64,000 bases of DNA from NCBI GenBank assembly GCA_963921425.1, contig OY992838.1:18703861-18767860 (forward strand), given 5' to 3'. The DNA comes from Dryas octopetala. Its lineage: Eukaryota > Streptophyta > Magnoliopsida > Rosales > Rosaceae. Below the pieces are notes generated by a model, which saw nothing but the letters and a program-made list of their open reading frames with translations, was not told the origin of the DNA and searched no databases. Below, piece by piece: positions 31,861-41,506 of the stretch; within the stretch, counting starts at the first letter, position 1; every line of letters begins with the position of its first letter. A program made the position numbers and the translations under genes.

Positions 31861-32394
31861 TTAGCTAATGTTTTAGGATTTTCCTTTGCTTTTTTTTTTT
31901 TGTTGTTGTGTTGCACACTCTCTCATATCTTTGGGAATTATCATTCATTATTTGTTGAGCTTCATTATTGGTAATTTCAAAGAAATAAGTGTATCATCTT
32001 TTAGATAATTTCTTGTAACCTTCTTCCTTCTTATTTCTTGTCATTGTTATGTTCTTCATTTCAAAACATTGAGGACAATGTTTGATTTAGGTTTGGGGGT
32101 AGAGTTTTGAACTTTCTAATATTTTCTTAGTTTAACAAAATTTTCTTCTATTAAAAAAAAACTTGTAGTTTTGTTTTTGTGTTGATTGCTTCACCATGAT
32201 GAGATTGACTTTCTTGCATTCAATGCTTAGCTTTAGGAAATACATAATATTCTACTTTAATATTTTAGCAAAATAAGAATCTCTCTCATTAGATTTCATA
32301 TTATTTTTATGATAGAATCATTTTTCAAAGTTCTTGAACTCAGAAAATTTACATTCACATGAGCCAACAAATGCATTTTAAAGTTAAAGAGTGA
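31861..32394 (+). other. Athila-like post-pol region
   Basis: Non-coding. ACATTGAGGACAATGTTTGATTTAGG followed by TTTGGGGGTAG (32063-32101) is the motif that follows pol in Athila-type elements. No env-like open frame is visible downstream. Confidence 0.55.
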
Positions 32395-32965
32395 AATTTG
32401 CATTTTGCGATCAAGGATGTGGTAAGTTACCACAAACTTGATCCTGAGTTACCAATAACTTGAGCGAGATATCAAGAAGTGGTAACTCATCTAGATAGGA
32501 ATTTTTTTGAAGAGTTACCACAAACTTGATTCGGAGTTACTAGTTCTTGAATAAACGCTCAAGAATATAGTAACTAGCAATCAAGAATGTGGTAAATTAC
32601 CCAAAACTTGATTCAGAGTTACCAATAACTGGAGCGAGCTATCAAGAAGTGGTAACTCATCTAAATAGACCTTTTTTAATTTGAAGAGTTACCACAAACT
32701 TGATCCGGAGTTACCAGTTCTTGAATAAAGGCTCAAGAATGTGGTAACTAGAATGTGGTAAGTTACCACAAACTTGATCTCGAGTTACCAGTTCTTGAAT
32801 AAACGCTCAAGAATGTGGTAATTAGCGATCAAGAATGTGGTAAGTTACCACAAACTTAATTATGAGTTACTAGTTCTTGAAGAAACGCTCAAGTAAGTGG
32901 TAACTAGCGATTAAAAATGTAGTCAGTTACCACAAATTTGATCCTGAATTACCAGATTCTTGACG
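32395..32965 (+). repeat. Tandem array with GGTAACT/AGTTACC dyads
   Basis: Diverged repeats of about 85-90 bp alternate GTTACCACAAACTTGAT, GAGTTACCAGTTCTTGA and CAAGAATGTGGTAAC blocks. Each unit can fold because GGTAAC pairs with GTTACC. All frames contain stops, so it is non-coding. Tandem arrays between pol and the 3' LTR are known in Athila and related gypsy lineages. That is how I read it. Confidence 0.7.
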
Positions 32966-34100
32966 GTATTGTATGCTTGTAGTCATTGTAGAATTTCGCA
33001 GTATTTCATACCTTTGTTTTAATTCCAAAACCCCAAAAGTGCTAAATTTCTAATTCTTCCTCCCTTTTTCCCTAGATCTATTTAGTTTATAGTCTATTGC
33101 ATTTTACCTTATTTTCTTTGTTTTTTATTTCATCAAGAACCAACCATCAATCTCTTCAACTAGGTTAGGTTTAAAGTACGTAATATAAGTTTAAACTTGT
33201 GTATCTTTTTATTAAACACTTTTTTGGGTTCGACCTCGTCAACACTCAACTTGAATTTGTTTGATCCAAGCTGAGTTAGACACAGGTAAGGTAACTTAAA
33301 AACTCACTCAAACCTCAGTTATTTCATTTCTCACGTTCACTCAATCTAGCCCTTCACATTTTCTCTCAAAACCAAACACTCTCATCTCACTACTCATTTT
33401 CGGACAGTCACCTTGTGAGCCAGATATGACCACTTTCCAAGCTCTAAATGAGAAAACTCAAAATTTGTTTCTACCCTCCAAAAATCAAATCCATTCATTG
33501 AGTTATGAACCCTGTAGATTCTTCGTACTGGTTGTCACTCGGAGAAGACCCATTTCAGATTTTGGCTTTAATCTTCCTTTCCAGCCAGCCAATCTTCGAG
33601 ATTTTTAATTCTCAAACTCCTAAAAAGTCAGAAATATTCAAGTAATGTTCTTGCATGTTGAAGATTCTTATTCAAATCCATAAAAGTTCATACTTTCTTT
33701 CATTTCTAAACATGAAAACTCATAAAGTCCTTGTTTTTGGTCTTGCATGTTGAAATCAAGGGGTTGCTCATCCAAATTCCAAACTTTCAGGTAAGGATTG
33801 GGACTAAATCCGATTGTATCTTGTTACCTTTGATCTTTGAAGTTAGATCCTAACTAGCCAAGAGGCTTCTCAAACATGCAAGGCAAGAATCAATGGCTAG
33901 AAGTGGAAATAAGACTCTTTTGGTTTCAAGTTAGCTATTAAGGCATATTTAAACAAGGTTTTGGGTGAGTTTTTTTGTGATTCTTAATTTGTTTTGAACT
34001 CTTTGGGAACCTGGTTTCATGTTGAGAATTTATTTTGAGTATCTTTTTAGTGAAAAAATCCCAAAATTGTGTTTACTTGTTAAGTTAGGGCATAACAATT
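32966..34100. other. Non-coding stretch, possibly degraded LTR or 3' region
   Basis: No gene is recognised. At 33195-33235 the sequence GTGTATCTTTTTATTAAACACTTTTTTGGGTTCGACCTCGT resembles the end of the Athila LTR at 2008-2045 (GTGTATCTTTTTGCAACACTCC then TTCGACCTCA), which suggests a remnant of a related LTR. The rest (33300-34100) has CT-rich sequence and a duplicated CTTGCATGTTGAA but no clear ends. Confidence 0.35.
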
Positions 34101-34509
34101 GTATATATATAGATCTTGGGAATCCTGTCGTGTAAATTTTTTGTACACAATGATATTTGTCACTCAAAATGGGTATTTCATCACAGTTTAAAATCAGAAA
34201 CTATCGTTTTAGATTCTCTACAACAACGGTAATTCCACAATACCTGTTGTCTCGGTGACTTATATACTAATGACACTGTTGTTCGCCACGTACATACCTA
34301 GACGATGGTATCAATTTTTAAAAGTGTCATTTAGAACCATTGTAAACAATGGTTTTGTATTAAAATGTAATGTTAATAGTCATATAGATCAACATATAGT
34401 CACTAAAACCATTGCCTAGGTGGATTATATACTATCATTTTGTTAGTTTTGTTTTTATTAACATACAACATTTTTTATTAATTTCATAGTATCATTGTTA
34501 TTTTAACAA
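34101..34509. other. Possible CACTA-type subterminal sequence
   Basis: Repeated variants of ACAACGGT, CCATTGTAAACAATGG, CCATTGCCTAGGTG and GATTATATACTAT resemble the internally repeated ends of plant CACTA transposons. No CACTA terminus or transposase is visible, so this is only a weak suggestion. Confidence 0.25.
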
Positions 34510-34517
34510 TAATTTTT

Positions 34518-35114
34518 GAGGGCTACTATTTGCACACCCTTTTTTTTCTTTTTGCACACCCTTTTTCTCTTTTTTTCTCCTACACACCCCACACACTTAT
34601 TTCAAATTCAAAATCTCTCAACACACACCCAACCCATTACTAAAATACCCTCATTTCATTACACACCCTTCTTTCTTTCCCTCTTTTTTTTCTCACGTTC
34701 ACACCCCCCTCCCCCTGTTTTTTTTTTTTTTCTTCTTCTTCTTCTCCAACCCTCCCCCAGCCAGCCAGCCCCTCCACCCAACCCACCTAACCCCTCAGCC
34801 CCTGCACCGACCCCCCCCCCCCCCCCGCAGCACCACCTCCTCTCTCTCTTCCCCAGCCCACCCCAACCCAGCCCCGACCCACCCACTCAGCCCCTCACCA
34901 GACCACCTCCTTCCCTCCCGCACCCCAGCCCTGTAGCAGCACCACCTCATCTCTCTCTCTCCTCCCGCGCGCAGCTGCGCATCCGTTCGACACTGGCCCG
35001 CCGAAAATGTCACACTCGTTCGGCAGGCATCCGCCGAACGATGTGAGTGTTGTTCGGTAGGTACCCACCGAACATCAAGGACCCGTTCGGCAAGTGCTCG
35101 CCGAACCAGCTACT

Positions 35115-35151
<37 letters not shown>

Positions 35152-35496
35152 GCACGCCGGTGGTTGGAAGCCGCTGCGCGCGGTGGCTGGAGGGCTGGGG
35201 TGGTCGGGGCTGGGTTTGGGTGGGCTGGGGCGGGGCTGGGGTGGTCGGGGCTGGGTTGGGGTGGGCTGGGGCGGGGCTGGGGTGGTCGGGAGAGATGGTA
35301 CAGAGAGGGAGAATGGTGGTGGGCGTGGCTGTGCAAGCTTGAGAAAGATGGAGGGGTGTGTACGGGGGGGGATGGGAATGGGGTGTGTGGGTGTGTGGGT
35401 GAGGGGAGGGTTAAAGTGGTCTTTTTCTTGAGGCTTTTTTTTTTTTCAAAAGGGGTGTGCAAAAAGAAAAAAGAGGGTGTGCAAATAGCAGCCCTC
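34518..35496. mobile_element. Foldback element with GC-rich core
   Basis: This 979-bp element has terminal inverted repeats starting GAGGGCTACTATTTGCACACCC and an 8-bp duplication TAATTTTT (34510-34517 and 35497-35504). The 8-bp size points to hAT-like mobilisation. The arms are pyrimidine-rich on the left and purine-rich on the right, so much of the element can fold back. The centre has four short dyads (34985-35106) and a GA tract (35117-35146). Long Pro- or Gly-rich open frames on both strands (for example 34516-35046) come from base composition and are not genes. Confidence 0.85.
34985..35106. repeat. Array of four 22-bp GTTCGG...CCGAAC dyads
   Basis: Dyads start at 34985 (degenerate), 35018, 35052 and 35085, a period of 33-34 bp. 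The last three are each GTTCGG-N10-CCGAAC with further partial pairing inside, such as GTTCGGTAGGTACCCACCGAAC split by its centre. Each can form a small hairpin. They sit at the midpoint of the foldback element. Confidence 0.8.
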
Positions 35497-35507
35497 TAAT
35501 TTTTTTA

Positions 35508-35925
35508 GTCATAATATTGCTGATATTCACTCAAAATTGATAGAAAGTAATTTTGATATAATATTAAAATTCTTTCAAATGTATAAAGCCACAATATTAA
35601 TGTAAATTTCAAACTGTTACCCACTAGAAATCAGTAGTTAGATTCCTTATTTCGCAGCAATCACACTCTTTGGGGGGACTTGGTATTGACTCTGACTCCG
35701 ATTTCATTTTTTAAGTCATGATATTGTTGATATCCACTCAAAATTGATAGAAAATAATTTTGATATATAATATTAAAATTCTTTCGAATATATAAAGCCA
35801 CAATATTAATGTAAATTTCAAACTTTTACCCACTAGAAATCAGTAGTTAGATTCCTTGTTTCACAACAACACACTCTTTGGGGGGACTTGGTATTGACTC
35901 TGACTTCGATTTCATCTTGAGTCAT
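35508..35925 (+). repeat. Tandem duplication of about 208 bp
   Basis: Two adjacent copies (about 35508-35715 and 35716-35925) share TATTGTTGATATCCACTCAAAA-like starts, AAAGCCACAATATTAATG and CTTTGGGGGGACTTGGTATT. They differ at scattered sites, so the duplication is not recent. No coding or transposon features are seen. Confidence 0.75.
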
Positions 35926-36260
35926 AGTTTCATACCAAAATTACCCTCAAAACTTTTTAATAACCTAAAATATAATGTACTTTGTACAAGGATGTTCACT
36001 AATTAAACGTACTCTAGATTAGATTTTAATTCATGATCATTAGTAAACGCATGAGTGACAATCATCTAAATTTTCATTGTGATTCTAGATCGTTAGTGAA
36101 TAGTTTAATGGGAATGACTTCTCCCCACTCCAATTTCTTCTTTCCCCCATTCATTCTCTCTCCAATTCTAGATTAATACAAATGCCCTCAAAGTGTCACT
36201 GTGATGGAAAACACATAATTTTAAGAGAAAATTAGGGCATGTTTACCTAAAGGGAATGAG

Positions 36261-38142
36261 TGTAACGCCCCGAATCTCGGGCCCATAAACATACTGAAAT
36301 ATCAACCTTTTAAATCTGTTTTCTCTTTTCTTTGAGCCATGCACATAAATATAACTAAAAATAATTTTACCAAAAACATTTAAACGAAAACATTGTGTGA
36401 AAACAATTAAATAAAACTCCCGAGTCCCACTGCCTCGTCTTCTCTCCACTGCTTCCTCAGCCTGCTTAACCTGCGAAACAACCATAACCACACTGTACCA
36501 TATCCATGGTACACCGGGTCATTCAAACAAACAACCCGGTAAGCTCACTAGAGCTTGTATGAGTGACATAACAAAATAATTATCCTCAATAAAAATCCTC
36601 AACTTCCATGCGTAATAATAATCCATAATAATATCCATAAATATTCAATCACACAATAACTCCATCACCAATCATCCAAGCATCAAGATAAATCATAAAT
36701 CCTCGTATTCAAATCAAATCCCATCAATAAATAATAATCATCATTCTAGCAAATCAATTGCCTAAACATCAACTATTAACCTCAATTTCGAATCATTCAC
36801 ATCCTAACTCATAACCTCAATGCATATTCCATTCATCATTGTCCATCCTCAATATTCAAGCCTAGACTTTACCAAATCCTAGCCAAACCAAATCCTAGCA
36901 AACAAATGCACACAAGCACACAAGAAAACCAGCAAAACAGTTAAACTAACTAATTTCACTCACAGTGCGACCGCGTGAAAAGATCGAAATGCCCTTCACT
37001 GCGCCAATGCTCGGATATCAAATCCGACAGCATGACGGCATCGGGAATGCGATTTCCCGGGCCCGTGTACCTGTTAAGACCAGACAACCAAATAAATACC
37101 AATCAGGAACACAAATAGTCGCTGAACGACCAAAACGGCGGTAACCACCACACACGGTGGCTGCCCAACCCCAAACAACACACAAACATCATCAAATTCT
37201 CACCACCGGACCAGGAAAGGCTTCTGGAGGTTCCGAAGAGGCATACCGACGAAGAAGACCACCCAAATCGTTGCCACACAAGGCGGAGCTACAGTGCACG
37301 TGGCTGCAAAACGATGATTTTGAAATGGATTCGCAAATTGGCTAAATCCTCCAACACAGAACTGAAAAGCATGAAAAGAGGAGCCAAATCGATACCTGGG
37401 TCGAAGCCAAATGTCGCCGGAAACGCTCGAAAATCGCCGGAGAAGCCGTCGGCCTAGGAACTTTGATTCGCCGCCGTGGGAGGTCGCCGGAGCTAAGGAA
37501 GAGTACAGGGAGGCTCGCCGCGACGAGGGGAAGACAACCCAGGTGGTCCGGAGTCGCGTTGTGGCCGGAAAATGCAGATCGCCGGCGAAGCTCCAAGGAT
37601 CGGCCTCAGCTGGTTCGCGGATCTGGGGAGGTTTCTGGGCTGCGCCGCCACCAGGGGAAGGAAGAGGGAAGGACGGCGAGGATTTCTTGGCTGGTCCCGT
37701 CGCCAGCCACGGCCGGACGCGCTGCCACGCGCCGGTGGCAGATCGGCGAAGGTGAGAGGTGCGAGAGACAGGGGCGCGGGGAGAGAGAGAGAGAGAGAGA
37801 GAGAGTGTGTTATAAAAATCTGAAATTTTGGGTTTTTAAACCACTTTCGTAAAAATTACAAATTTGCCCTTTACTTCAAAAGCTCGTAACTTTCAAACCA
37901 TAACTCCAATCGATGCATGCCGCGTGTCTACGAACTCGTGGGATCGAGACCTTTCCAACGTGCCCAAAGTCCAAGGCGAAAGCCCACTAGTTTTAAAAGT
38001 CAACTTTTTGTCGCGCCCAATTTAACACAAAATTTTAAAAATTAACCCAAAACCTCTTTAAATTCTAAATAAATTCTCAAAATCCTTAAAATAAATTCTC
38101 AAAATATTTAAAATAAATCTTTTAAAAATACGGGGTCTTACA
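36261..38142 (-). repeat. Solo chromovirus-like LTR (LTR C)
   Basis: A complete 1882-bp LTR. It starts TGTAACGCCCCGAATC and ends ACGGGGTCTTACA, flanked by a perfect 5-bp duplication ATGAG (36256-36260 and 38143-38147) whose sequence is part of the Harbinger element's GGAATGAG repeats. No internal region remains. It is the best reference for the A/B/C family because both ends are intact. Open frames at 37157-37852 come from GC-rich U3/R sequence. Confidence 0.93.
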
Positions 38143-39039
38143 ATGAGAATGGGGGAATGGGAATGATTCTCATTTCATTCTCATTCCTGTGTTTACTAAC
38201 ATTTGGGAATCATTCTCATTTTCATTCTCATTCATGTGTTTACTTAACAGTTGTGAATGTGAATCATTCTCATTCCCTTGTTTACTAAACTTGGAGCGAA
38301 AAGGGAATGCATGTGGGGCCCACCAAAATCAGGAATGAGATTCCTAATTTTGGGGGAATGGGATTCCTTAGGGGGGTCCCGGAATGAGGGAGGGGGAATC
38401 AGAATGAAATTTTCATGTCCAAAATGCTCCCACATTTTTTATGAAAAATAAAAAATATCCTTTATTTTATCATTTAAAATGAATATTTAAATAAATATTC
38501 ATCTTTTTTAATATTTATCATTTAAAAAATTGTGATTAATAAATATAATAGAGTAAAAAATTGATAGAAATATAATGGATTAAAAAAAGAATTAATTATC
38601 CTAGGCTACCTTTTACTTATTGTTTTTACTCTCCAGTACAACAATTAATTTTATTTAACAACAAGGTAAGTTGCAGCTACCTGATTTATCTTGAAATATG
38701 ATCAATTGCCATTTTATTTCCTTTTTGTCTTTCTCTTTCTTCTCTCTCTCCCCCCGCTATGTCTCTCTTCTCTTTCATCTTCATCATCTTCTTGTTCTTC
38801 TTCTTTGCAAAGTAAGCACCTCTGGGATGAACACCACCACCACGAGTAGCGCTGGTGTCAACGACCTTGAAAATCTCAACGCCGACCAAGAAGCAATGGA
38901 TATGCTCTGAGCTCGATCGAAGCTTTTGGATCTGCTCTGACCATTCCGGCTTCTCCTCGATTGGGCATGATCACAGATCGTGGTAGACTCCTACTTTGAT
39001 TTCATATCAGTAGAAGGTTCTTGATTTTTTTTTTTTTAA

Positions 39040-39615
39040 GCTCAGTTTCTGAAACTGCAATTTCTAGAATGTTGTAAGTGAACTGAAACTGCAGTTTATT
39101 GGAGTTGCAGTTACTAACTGCAGTTTCTGAAACTGCAGTTTATTAGAGTTGCAAGCTTGCAGTTGCAGTTACTAATTGCAAGTGAAACTGCAGTTTATTG
39201 CAGACTTACAGTTGCAGTTACTAACTGCAGTTTCTTACTGTAGTTTATTGGAATTGCAAGCTTGCAGTTGCAGTTACTAATTGCAATTGTAGTTTTTTTT
39301 GTAAGCTCAGTTTCTGAAACTGCAATTTCTGAAACGTTGTAAGTGAACTTAAACTACAGTTTATTGGAGTTGCAAGCTTGCAGTTGCAGTTATTAATTGC
39401 AAGTGAAACTGCAGTTTATTGCAGACTTGCAGTTGTAGTTACTAACTGCAGTTTCTGAAACTGTAGTTTATTGGAATTGCAAGTTTGCAGTTGCAGTTAC
39501 TAATTGCAAGTGAAACTGCAGTTTATTGGAGTTGTAGACTTGCAGTTGCAGTTACTAACTGCAGTTTCAGAAACTGCAATTTATTGAAGTTGCAGACTTG
39601 CAGTTGCAGTTACTA
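39040..39615. repeat. CTGCAG-rich tandem array, about 54-bp units
   Basis: Units of about 54 bp carry GCAGTTGCAGTTACTAA. They alternate between a form followed by TTGCAAGTGAAACTGCAG and one followed by CTGCAGTTTCTGAAACTGCAG, so the higher-order period is about 108 bp. At least eight units are visible between 39100 and 39615. CTGCAG palindromes recur throughout. The array lies inside the Harbinger-like element. Confidence 0.75.
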
Positions 39616-40912
39616 TAGATGGAACTGTAGAGATTGAACCTCTTTTTTTCGTTGTTGATGTAGTAGTTGCATAAAGATGCTTGAGAGTGAAGATGAACAA
39701 TTGTCAATTTGGTAAAGTTGAAGAAAAAAATCGATTTGGCCAACAAAACAAGGTGTCTGCATGTTATGTTTTTGGGCTGGTGGAAAGTGTCCACATGTTA
39801 ATAGAAATGGATTGAGTGTTTTTTGTTAATGTTTTGCTTTATTAGTACCTTATAATTAATAGACTCTTAAAAAAATTGTGAATATTAAATAGTTGATAGA
39901 AATAAATTGTAAATATAAATAGTTAGCAAATGGATTAATAAATAAAAATATTAAAATTGTGAATATTAATAAATACAAATATTAAAATTGTGAATATTAA
40001 AATTGTGATTAATAAATATAATGGATTAATAAATAGTTGATAGAAATATAAATAGTAGTAAAATGAATTTTATCATTTAAAAAATTGTGATTAATAAATA
40101 GCATCTAAAAAATATAATGGATGTTGTAGAAGGACATTTTAGTAATCAAACTCATTTTTATTATGATTCCTACTAGTTAGTAAACACGTTTATGGAAATC
40201 AACTTTATTTTCATTCTCATTCCTAACAGTTAGTAAACACGTTAATGAGAATGGCTGATTTCGATTCCTATTCATTATGATTCCTTCTCATTCCAATTTA
40301 TTCTGATTCTTTTCATTCAAATTCCTTCTCATTATGATTCCTGCTTATTCTGATTTCTGCTCATTCCGATTCTAGTTTAGTAAACATGCCCTTACAGCTT
40401 ACACCCTTGAGGTTTTATGTGTTTCACAACTTGCACTCTACTGTTTCATTTTTTTCAATTTAGTTCATAACATTTTGATTTACTTACAATTGACTACTGC
40501 TGTTTGTTTGATCATCTAATCAAGTATTAACTAATGACGTAGCAATTGCGGGTCCCAAATTTTTTCTAACTTGTAAACCTCCCAAATTATCCCATAGGAA
40601 GTGTTTTAGTTTTTTTATTATGGATTTTGGTTTTTCAACAACCTCCAAAATGCATATTAAACTTGATTTAACAAAAATGTCCATGAAGAGAAGTTATTTG
40701 GTCTTACATAGACAAAAATATGGAACTGGCAACTGTCACGTCATTAATTAATGTTTGATTAGACGGTCAAGGCATACGGTAGTAATAAACTGAAAGTAAA
40801 TCAAAATGTTAGATAATAACTTGAAAAATTGAAATGATAGGGTGCAATAAAACACCTCAAACATTAGGGGTGAAAGTTGTACTTTGCTCTAATTTTAAGT
40901 ATGTGTCCAACT

Positions 40913-41506
40913 TCATGCAAACTTTAAAATGAAAAAATAAAAATAAAAAATCAACCAAGCCCTTATTTATAAGATCCTACATTGACTACAATCAATGGGT
41001 TATAAATTTATAATAGGAAACCCCCTTCCAGCTGTATGGGAACAAAAAAGATTATAAAAATGAATAAAACAAAACAAATTGACAATCAGACAAAGTACAA
41101 TTAAAAGATACTACCTAGACGAGTAGCAAGAGTTCGTCCTTTACAGAAGAACACAAGAAAGTGGAACATGAGACAAAATTAATGATGATTACAACTTAAT
41201 GAGCTTTTCAATACAGAGCATTTTACATGATTTCATATACTCTCTTGAAAATGCTGTTCACAACCCAGGTTTTTGCATATATGACGAATGAAATTAGCTT
41301 TGAGAACCAGGACAAGAAATCTAGCAGCCTTTTGATTCTAATAGAAAGTAGCAAAAATTTTACAACACCTCTTTGCATGACAGGTGGAAGCAAATGCCCA
41401 TTGCTTAGCAAATAGAAGTTGATAGAGGGGCATTGAGCCACGCTCTCCATGAGCTTGTATAAAAGAGGAAGGTTTTGAGAAACAGAATATGGTTGTCGTT
41501 GAATGT
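40913..41506. other. Intergenic sequence and likely 3' UTR of the GOST gene
   Basis: The part from about 41170 to 41506 is probably 3' untranslated sequence of the minus-strand gene. The rest is unremarkable AT-rich DNA. An open frame of 95 codons (41510-41223, minus) starts in an ATGA that overlaps the gene's stop codon but resembles nothing. Confidence 0.45.

Larger units (their letters stand above)
36235..40391. mobile_element. Harbinger/Tourist-like non-autonomous element
   Basis: The ends are GGGCATGTTTAC at the left and GTAAACATGCCC at the right, with a 3-bp TTA duplication (36232-36234 and 40392-40394). Both the terminus and the TTA target fit PIF/Harbinger. Its subterminal regions are filled with GGAATGAG/CTCATTCC repeats in opposite orientation at the two ends. 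Excluding the nested solo LTR it is about 2.27 kb. It has no transposase. The 70-codon open frame at 38698-38910 begins in a CT-rich stretch and is not recognisable. Confidence 0.75.
36208..40912. mobile_element. MITE split by a nested Harbinger-like element
   Basis: The right part (40392-40912) has a long inverted repeat: GAGGTTTTATGTGTTTCACAACTTGCA and ACATTTTGATTTACTT-like arms near 40410-40495 pair with 40790-40880. The outermost part of the left arm (ACACATAATTTTAAGAG, 36213-36229) is found on the far side of 36235-40391 and matches the right end (AATTTTAAGTATGTGT). The Harbinger-like element therefore inserted in this MITE's left arm. The restored length would be roughly 545 bp. Exact outer ends are uncertain. 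Confidence 0.6.

Noticed and set aside
32395..32965. CRISPR-like repeat array
   Set aside because: Plant retroelement context, no constant spacer length, and units diverge throughout. It is a tandem satellite-like array.
34985..35106. CRISPR or attC-like array from the regular hairpins
   Set aside because: Only four units, in a eukaryotic foldback transposon; there are no cas or integrase genes.
34516..35499. Long Pro-rich and Gly-rich open frames on both strands
   Set aside because: They arise from the pyrimidine- and purine-rich arms of a foldback element. They overlap each other in several frames and carry no domain.
38698..38910. A 70-codon gene in the Harbinger-like element
   Set aside because: CT-rich start, no recognisable domain, no homologue known to me. 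It could be a captured host scrap but cannot be supported.
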